A program made the position numbers and the translations under genes. The notes under the pieces were generated by a model. That model ran no database searches, was not told where the DNA came from, and was given only the letters and a program-made list of their open reading frames with translations. DNA of 37,657 nt from contig CAYOCE010000008.1 in the NCBI GenBank assembly GCA_964402405.1, positions 1 to 37,657 on the forward strand, written 5' to 3'. This document shows positions 32,932 through 37,657 of this stretch, piece by piece; position 1 is the stretch's first letter; each line of letters begins with the position of its first letter. This DNA comes from CAYOCE01 sp964402405 (GTDB lineage Bacteria; Pseudomonadota; Alphaproteobacteria; UBA7879).

Positions 32932-32955
32932 CCACCCCGTTGAAAGCCGGGGTGG
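32932..32955. repeat. GC-rich hairpin between genes
   Basis: CCACCCCG-TTGAAAGC-CGGGGTGG: perfect 8-bp arms with an 8-nt loop. It is the same element type as 27884-27903. It sits 30 bp before the J-protein start and may separate transcripts. Confidence 0.7.
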
Positions 32956-32984
32956 CCCTGTAAAATTAAATAAATGAAGGAAGC

Positions 32985-33893
32985 ATGCAAGATCCCTATC
33001 AAATTTTAGGTGTGACGAAAAGCGCGACCGCAGAGGAAATTAAGAAAGCCTATCGTAAGCTTGCCAAGAAATACCATCCTGACATGAATAAGGATGATCC
33101 TAAGGTCAAGCAAAAATTTCAGGAAGCGACCAATGCTTACGATATTCTTTCGGACAAGAACAAGCGGGCTAAATATGACCGTGGGGAAATTGATGCAGAG
33201 GGTAAAGAGCAGGGCTTTCATGGATTTAACCAGGGGTTTAATCAAGGAAGCCCTTTTGGTTCAGGGAGCCCCTTTCAAGGAGGGTTTCAATTTCATGAAA
33301 GTCACTTTGGCGAAGAGGATATTTTTTCTAGTATTTTTGGGGGGAGGGGGGCAAGAACTCAGGTTTTTAAAGGTCAAGATGTTGAGTATGTCCTAAAGGT
33401 CAGCTTTCTAGAGGCAGCTTTGGGCGCCAAAAAACAAATCATCTTGCAAGATGGGAAGGCCTTGGATTTAACAATCCCTGCAGGAATTGAAAGTGGCAAG
33501 AAGCTACGCCTTAAGGACAAAGGATCCCCAGGCGCTGGCGGGGGACCAAGGGGAGATGCTATTGTCGAGGTGATTGTTTTAGATCATCCTCATTTTAAGC
33601 GAGAGGGGTTAAACATTCACCTGGATCTTCCAATCACTTTGTACGAAGCTATTTTAGGCGAAACCATTCAAATTCCAACGATTCATGGGGCTGTTAGCAT
33701 GAAAATCCCTGCGAACAGTAGTTCTGGAAATACCCTTCGTTTAAAAGGAAAGGGCATTCATGGAACATCTCAGGGGGATCAATATGTACACTTGCAAATA
33801 GGGTTGCCCAAAGAAAGTGATCCGGAGTTAAAAGCCTTTATGGAGACGTGGAAAAAAAATCATGAATATCAGGTGCGTCCTCTAAAATTTTAG
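32985..33893 (+). CDS. J-domain co-chaperone, class B (CbpA/DnaJ-like)
   Basis: 302 residues. The N-terminal J domain (1-67) has HPD at 31-33, needed to stimulate DnaK ATPase. A Gly/Phe-rich linker (about 75-118) and two C-terminal substrate-binding domains (DLTIPAGIESGKKLRLKDKG, VSMKIPANSSSGNTLRLKGKG) follow. There is no zinc-finger region, so it is not classical DnaJ. An AAGGAAG ribosome site precedes the ATG. Stand-alone gene upstream of tdk. Confidence 0.93.
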   Translation: MQDPYQILGVTKSATAEEIKKAYRKLAKKYHPDMNKDDPKVKQKFQEATNAYDILSDKNKRAKYDRGEIDAEGKEQGFHGFNQGFNQGSPFGSGSPFQGGFQFHESHFGEEDIFSSIFGGRGARTQVFKGQDVEYVLKVSFLEAALGAKKQIILQDGKALDLTIPAGIESGKKLRLKDKGSPGAGGGPRGDAIVEVIVLDHPHFKREGLNIHLDLPITLYEAILGETIQIPTIHGAVSMKIPANSSSGNTLRLKGKGIHGTSQGDQYVHLQIGLPKESDPELKAFMETWKKNHEYQVRPLKF

Positions 33894-33961
33894 TTGCATC
33901 TGCTTTTGATGGAGCATAGGGTGTGGATATTCCCTAGACTGCAAAACTGAAGGAGATCAAA

Positions 33962-34579
33962 ATGGCCAAGCTTCACTTTTATTACTCTGCAATGAATGCA
34001 GGGAAATCAACAACATTGCTGCAATCAAACTATAACTATCATGAACGGGGAATGGAAACATTATTGTTCACGCCCCTGATCGATGATCGATACGATATTG
34101 GGATGATTGTTTCCAGAATTGGCCTAGAATCTAAGGCAATTCCCTTTGGTAAGGAATTCAATTTCTTTGAATTTGTCCAAGATAAATTACATAAAAATCC
34201 AAACATTAAATGTGTTTTAATTGACGAGGCCCAATTTTTGAACAAGGAGCAAGTCTATCAACTTTGTCGCATTTGTGATGTTCTAAAGCGGCCCGTTTTG
34301 GCCTATGGTTTGCGATCTGACTTTTTGGGGGAGCCATTTGAGGGCAGCAAGTATTTGCTGGTTCTAGCTGAGGAACTAACAGAAATAAAAACAATTTGCC
34401 ATTGTGGGGCCAAGGCGACTATGAATTCTAGAGTTGATGAAAAAGGCCATCAAGTGCGCCATGGAAAGCAAATTGAAATTGGGGGAAATGATCGATATGT
34501 TGCTACCTGTCGCAAGCATTTCCAAGAGGGGGATATGGGACTGAAGGTGCGAGACTTGACGAAGCATGAAGTCGCCTGA
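33962..34579 (+). CDS. tdk: Thymidine kinase
   Basis: Type II thymidine kinase, 205 residues, phosphorylating salvaged thymidine. P-loop MNAGKST (11-17), the VLIDEAQF motif (85-92) with catalytic Glu, and a structural zinc site formed by C146, C148, C183 and H186. YGLRSDFLGEPF matches the family. A salvage enzyme fits a host-dependent lifestyle but is not proof of it. Confidence 0.95.
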   Translation: MAKLHFYYSAMNAGKSTTLLQSNYNYHERGMETLLFTPLIDDRYDIGMIVSRIGLESKAIPFGKEFNFFEFVQDKLHKNPNIKCVLIDEAQFLNKEQVYQLCRICDVLKRPVLAYGLRSDFLGEPFEGSKYLLVLAEELTEIKTICHCGAKATMNSRVDEKGHQVRHGKQIEIGGNDRYVATCRKHFQEGDMGLKVRDLTKHEVA

Positions 34580-34584
34580 GGAAG

Positions 34585-34612
34585 AACCTCCCCTCCTTTG
34601 AGGGGAGGGTTT
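34585..34612. terminator. Bidirectional terminator between tdk and secA
   Basis: AACCTCCCCTC (34585-34595) pairs with GAGGGGAGGGTT (34600-34611) around a short loop, with AA and TTT on its flanks. It serves the two converging genes. Confidence 0.65.
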
Positions 34613-34651
34613 GAAAAGGGGCAGGGGTGGTTGAAAAGGATTAGGTCTTCC

Positions 34652-37357
34652 CTACAGCCGTCCATGACAGTTCTTGTATTTCTCGCCGGATTTACAGGGG
34701 CAGGGGGCATTTCTAGGGACGCGACCCCATGTGCTGGGATCCCCTGGAACTATATCATCCGAAGGTTTACGCACCATTACAGATTCCCGCATCATATCAT
34801 CCCCTTCGCCTAAGGCGGGGTCATGACGTGTTTCTTTCAGGTGTTTATTTTCCTGAGGCAACAAATCATCCGGTTCAATTTTCTCGGGGAGGCCAAACTG
34901 ACTCAGAACCGATGTGACTTGCATCTTCAGATTGTTCAACATGCCATCAAACAAAGTAAAGGCCTCGCTTTTATATTCATTCAACGGATCCCGTTGAGCA
35001 TATGCCCGTAAGTTGATTCCTTGGCGCAGATGATCCAAGTTCAACAAATGATCCTTCCACACTTGATCCAGCAACCTTAGGAGCATGGATTTTTCGATAT
35101 GGTGAACCATTTCCTGGGGATGACTCGAAAACTTATTCTCAAAATGTTCATCCACAGCCTTTTGAAGACGGGTACGGATTTCAAGATCGGCAATGCCTTC
35201 TTCCTTTGCCCAGTCCTGAACAGGAAGCATTAGCCCAAAAACTCGCAATATTTCCTCATGGAGTCCTGCAACATCCCAATCTTCGTGGTAGGATTTTTCA
35301 GGAATGTAGGTTGCCACCAAGGTCTCTATGACTTCCTCACGCATATCCAGCAAAACATCTGCAACGCTATCTGTTTGCATGATTTCCTTACGTTGCTCAT
35401 AAATCACCTTACGTTGATCATTCATCACATCGTCATACTTCAACAGATGTTTCCGCATGTCATAGTTCCGGGCCTCCACCTTGGTTTGGGCACGTTCAAT
35501 GGCCTTGTTCACCCACGGATGGATAATGGCTTCGCCTTCCTCAAGTCCCAGCTTTTGTAGCATGGAATCCAGACGTTCAGATCCAAAAATCCGCATTAAA
35601 TCATCCTCGAGGGATAGGAAGAATTTAGAAGCCCCAGGATCTCCCTGACGACCAGAACGACCACGCAATTGGTTATCGATACGCCGGCTTTCGTGGCGCT
35701 CAGTTCCAATCACATAAAGGCCTCCAGCCTCGCGGACGATTTCTGCATCCCGTTCAATTTCCGCTGTAATTTTTTGAATCAGTTTTACTTGATCTTTGTT
35801 ATCACTTTGAGAATCTACTTCAGTTGCTAGGCGCACCTCCAGGTTGCCTCCCAACTGGATATCCGTCCCGCGTCCCGCCATATTGGTGGCGATGGTGACG
35901 GCATTGGGGCAGCCGGCCTCGGCAATAATTTGGGCCTCTTGCTCATGATACCGGGCATTCAAAACCTGATGAGGAATCTTGTTCTTTTTCAGTTCAGCTG
36001 ACAGCTTTTCAGATTTTTCAATGCTAGCCGTCCCCACAAGCACCGGTTGTTTACGTTCCTGGCATTCCTTAATCAAGGTAATGATGGAATTGAACTTTTC
36101 TTTCTCGGTACGATAAACCTCATCATCATAATCCTTGCGCACGCATGGTTTGTTTGTCGGAAGCTCCACAACCTCTAGTTTATAGATGTCTGAAAACTCT
36201 GCCGCCTCGGTCATGGCCGTTCCTGTCATACCCGCCAGCTTTGGGTAAAGCCTGAAGTAATTCTGGAACGTAATGGAGGCCAGTGTTTGGTTTTCCATCT
36301 GAATGGGCACATTTTCCTTGGCCTCTATGGCCTGATGCAATCCATCTGAATACCGACGACCATCCATCATACGACCGGTGAATTCATCAATGATGATAAC
36401 TTTGCTGTCCTTCACGATGTAATCTTTGTCCTTGTGAAACAGCGTGGTGGCCTTCAAGGCTTGATTTATATGATGTACACAAGATACGTTCTGAATATCA
36501 TAAAGCGAGGCGCCTTTGATTAATCCCATTTCCCGAAGGTAATCTTCAGCCTTTTGCATGCCGCTATCGTTTAACGTAACGTTGTGGTGTTTTTCGTCTT
36601 TTTCGTAATCTGATTCTGCAAGACGTTTTACAACTGAATTCGCCGCTACATACATTTCTGAGGAATCTTCGGTGGGCCCTGAAATGATCAAGGGAGTCCG
36701 TGCCTCGTCAATCAGGATGCTGTCCATTTCATCGACGATAGCATAATTAAAGGGTCGTTGAACCATATCCTCGATACGGAATTTCATATTATCTCGCAGA
36801 TAATCAAACCCAAATTCATTGTTGGTTCCGTTGGTGACATCGGCAGAATAGGCCTGTTGACGCTCATGATCATCCATACCACTGAGGATACAGCCAACAC
36901 TTAGACCCAGGAATTTATAGATCTTCCCCATCCATTCAGAATCGCGGAGGGCCAGATAATCATTCACCGTCACCACATGAACGCCTTTGCCAGGTAGGGC
37001 ATTCAAGTATACAGCAAGGGGGGCAACCAAGGTTTTTCCTTCACCTGTTTTCATTTCTGAAATCATTCCCTTGTGGAGGACCATGCCACCCATCAACTGC
37101 ACATCATAATGACGCTTGCCCAATACTCTTTTGGAGGTTTCGCGCACCGTAGCAAAGGCCTCCACCAGTAAATCATCCAGAGTTTCGCCCTTGGCAAGGC
37201 GTTCCCGGAATTCGCCTGTTTTAGCCTTTAATTCATCGTCGGTAAGTTGAATATAAGAATCCTCAAGGGCATTAATCGCCGCTACGTTTTTGCGAAAGGT
37301 ATTAATCAAACGATCATTGGCAGATCCAAAAACTTTTTTAACAAGATTCTTCAACAT
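34652..37357 (-). CDS. secA: Preprotein translocase ATPase SecA
   Basis: 901 residues. Motor ATPase of the Sec pathway, which the many signal-peptide proteins in this window need. Walker A MKTGEGKT (about 100-107), DEAD-like VDEMDSILIDEART, helicase motifs TNMAGRGTDIQL and QLRGRSGRQGDPG, and the C-terminal zinc motif CPCKSGEKYKNCHG that binds SecB and phospholipid. A GAAGGAAG ribosome site precedes the ATG at 37357. Confidence 0.98.
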   Translation of the reverse strand: MLKNLVKKVFGSANDRLINTFRKNVAAINALEDSYIQLTDDELKAKTGEFRERLAKGETLDDLLVEAFATVRETSKRVLGKRHYDVQLMGGMVLHKGMISEMKTGEGKTLVAPLAVYLNALPGKGVHVVTVNDYLALRDSEWMGKIYKFLGLSVGCILSGMDDHERQQAYSADVTNGTNNEFGFDYLRDNMKFRIEDMVQRPFNYAIVDEMDSILIDEARTPLIISGPTEDSSEMYVAANSVVKRLAESDYEKDEKHHNVTLNDSGMQKAEDYLREMGLIKGASLYDIQNVSCVHHINQALKATTLFHKDKDYIVKDSKVIIIDEFTGRMMDGRRYSDGLHQAIEAKENVPIQMENQTLASITFQNYFRLYPKLAGMTGTAMTEAAEFSDIYKLEVVELPTNKPCVRKDYDDEVYRTEKEKFNSIITLIKECQERKQPVLVGTASIEKSEKLSAELKKNKIPHQVLNARYHEQEAQIIAEAGCPNAVTIATNMAGRGTDIQLGGNLEVRLATEVDSQSDNKDQVKLIQKITAEIERDAEIVREAGGLYVIGTERHESRRIDNQLRGRSGRQGDPGASKFFLSLEDDLMRIFGSERLDSMLQKLGLEEGEAIIHPWVNKAIERAQTKVEARNYDMRKHLLKYDDVMNDQRKVIYEQRKEIMQTDSVADVLLDMREEVIETLVATYIPEKSYHEDWDVAGLHEEILRVFGLMLPVQDWAKEEGIADLEIRTRLQKAVDEHFENKFSSHPQEMVHHIEKSMLLRLLDQVWKDHLLNLDHLRQGINLRAYAQRDPLNEYKSEAFTLFDGMLNNLKMQVTSVLSQFGLPEKIEPDDLLPQENKHLKETRHDPALGEGDDMMRESVMVRKPSDDIVPGDPSTWGRVPRNAPCPCKSGEKYKNCHGRL

Positions 37358-37406
37358 AGTAATTTTCTTCCTTCAAATTCTGTATAACGGTACATATTAA
37401 TAACCT

Positions 37407-37436
37407 ATCATACTCAAGAATGCCTGCAGGTTACAA
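37407..37436 (-). promoter_or_regulatory. Predicted promoter for secA
   Basis: Minus-strand TTGTAA (37431-37436) and TATGAT (37407-37412), 18-nt spacer, about 50 nt upstream of the ATG. Confidence 0.4.
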
Positions 37437-37469
37437 GGTAGAAAATTGTTAAAAATTGGGAAAATGGCC

Positions 37470-37498
37470 TTGACTTCGGAAATTCCGTTGCCTAATGT
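37470..37498 (+). promoter_or_regulatory. Predicted promoter reading toward tRNA-Leu
   Basis: TTGACT (37470-37475) and TAATGT (37493-37498) with a 17-nt spacer that contains CGGAAATTCCG, a perfect palindrome. The tRNA starts about 140 nt downstream, so a leader would be removed by processing. Confidence 0.55.
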
Positions 37499-37521
37499 GT
37501 TTTAAATACCATACCCAAAGT

Positions 37522-37597
37522 ATTTCGAAATGTGGGAAGCGAAATGAGGGACCGAGGAGGGATAATGTATTCTTCATACATGCCCGACGAAGGTACC
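37522..37597 (+). repeat. 76-bp element upstream of tRNA-Leu, repeated inverted after rlmH
   Basis: Matches 29599-29524 in inverse orientation with two differences. It lies in the leader between the promoter and the tRNA. Short frames in it (one begins MYSSYMPDEGT) end at once in the other copy, so it is unlikely to code. Confidence 0.85.
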
Positions 37598-37639
37598 CGA
37601 GGTTTTGCGATCCACAATTTGAAAGACGAAGGGTATTAT

Positions 37640-37657
37640 GCCCGCTTGGTGGAATGG
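37640..37657 (+). tRNA. tRNA-Leu, 5' end only
   Basis: The last 18 bases, GCCCGCTTGGTGGAATGG, fit the start of a bacterial leucine tRNA: a 7-nt acceptor strand GCCCGCT, T8-G9, D-stem GTGG and the AATGG D-loop start. The anticodon is outside the window, so the isoacceptor is unknown and the call rests on the 5' pattern alone. Confidence 0.7.

Noticed and set aside
37549..37657. Short frame at the right end beginning near MRDRGGIMYSSYMPDEGT
   Set aside because: The other copy of this element has a stop right after the shared part, and the region leads into tRNA-Leu, so a leader is a better reading.

Overview
The window looks like a draft scaffold (three 100-N gaps at 1903-2002, 7798-7897 and 23149-23248) from an alphaproteobacterium, probably a host-associated lineage such as Holosporales or a relative. 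The base composition is moderately AT-rich. Reasons for this placement are an alphaproteobacterial-type RpoH, an alr-mlaE-mlaF block, Hsp33, RsfS-RlmH, a SecA with a C-terminal zinc motif, many secreted proteins of unknown function, and several classes of short GC-rich palindromic elements between genes. The lineage is an inference from gene content, not a measured phylogeny.

Layout. 1-395: 3' -truncated, exported Hsp20-like protein (minus). 400-800: non-coding, with a degenerate direct repeat around an 18-bp palindrome. 804-1760: era. 2005-6802: RND efflux adaptor and pump, then a cyanide-resistant alternative oxidase (plus). 6833-9595: very large secreted protein with a leucine-rich C-terminus (minus, interrupted by a gap). 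9713-14167: brnQ; a GNAT acetyltransferase (plus); then mlaF, mlaE and alr, transcribed alr to mlaE to mlaF on the minus strand. 14280-19372: a tandem array of four paralogous exported cysteine-rich proteins (minus); two look intact, one carries a frameshift and one an in-frame stop. 19437-22122: bolA, ftsE, ftsX, plsC (plus). 22204-26231: secreted unknown, small membrane protein, rpoH, an exported protein just upstream of rpoH, and hslO (minus). 26376-29420: exported protein with a CheD/CNF-like Cys-His pattern, two small Pro-rich exported paralogues, rsfS, rlmH (plus). 29642-32272: an exported protein gene broken by an 85-bp tandem duplication, then an outer-membrane beta-barrel (minus). 32462-34579: host-attachment-family protein, class B J-domain protein, thymidine kinase (plus). 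34652-37357: secA (minus). The window ends at the 5' end of a tRNA-Leu.

How the genes fit together. There is a conserved housekeeping backbone: division (FtsEX), phospholipid handling (MlaEF, PlsC), cell-wall precursor (Alr), ribosome maturation (Era, RsfS, RlmH), export (SecA), and stress response (RpoH, Hsp33, J-protein, BolA). Fast-changing blocks of exported proteins are inserted into it. The most notable unexplained block is the cysteine-rich array. Its members share a pilin-like N-terminal helix region and two precisely spaced cysteine modules. A bolA start remnant left between two copies shows that the array grew by duplication of a unit that included the neighbouring bolA promoter and 5' end.
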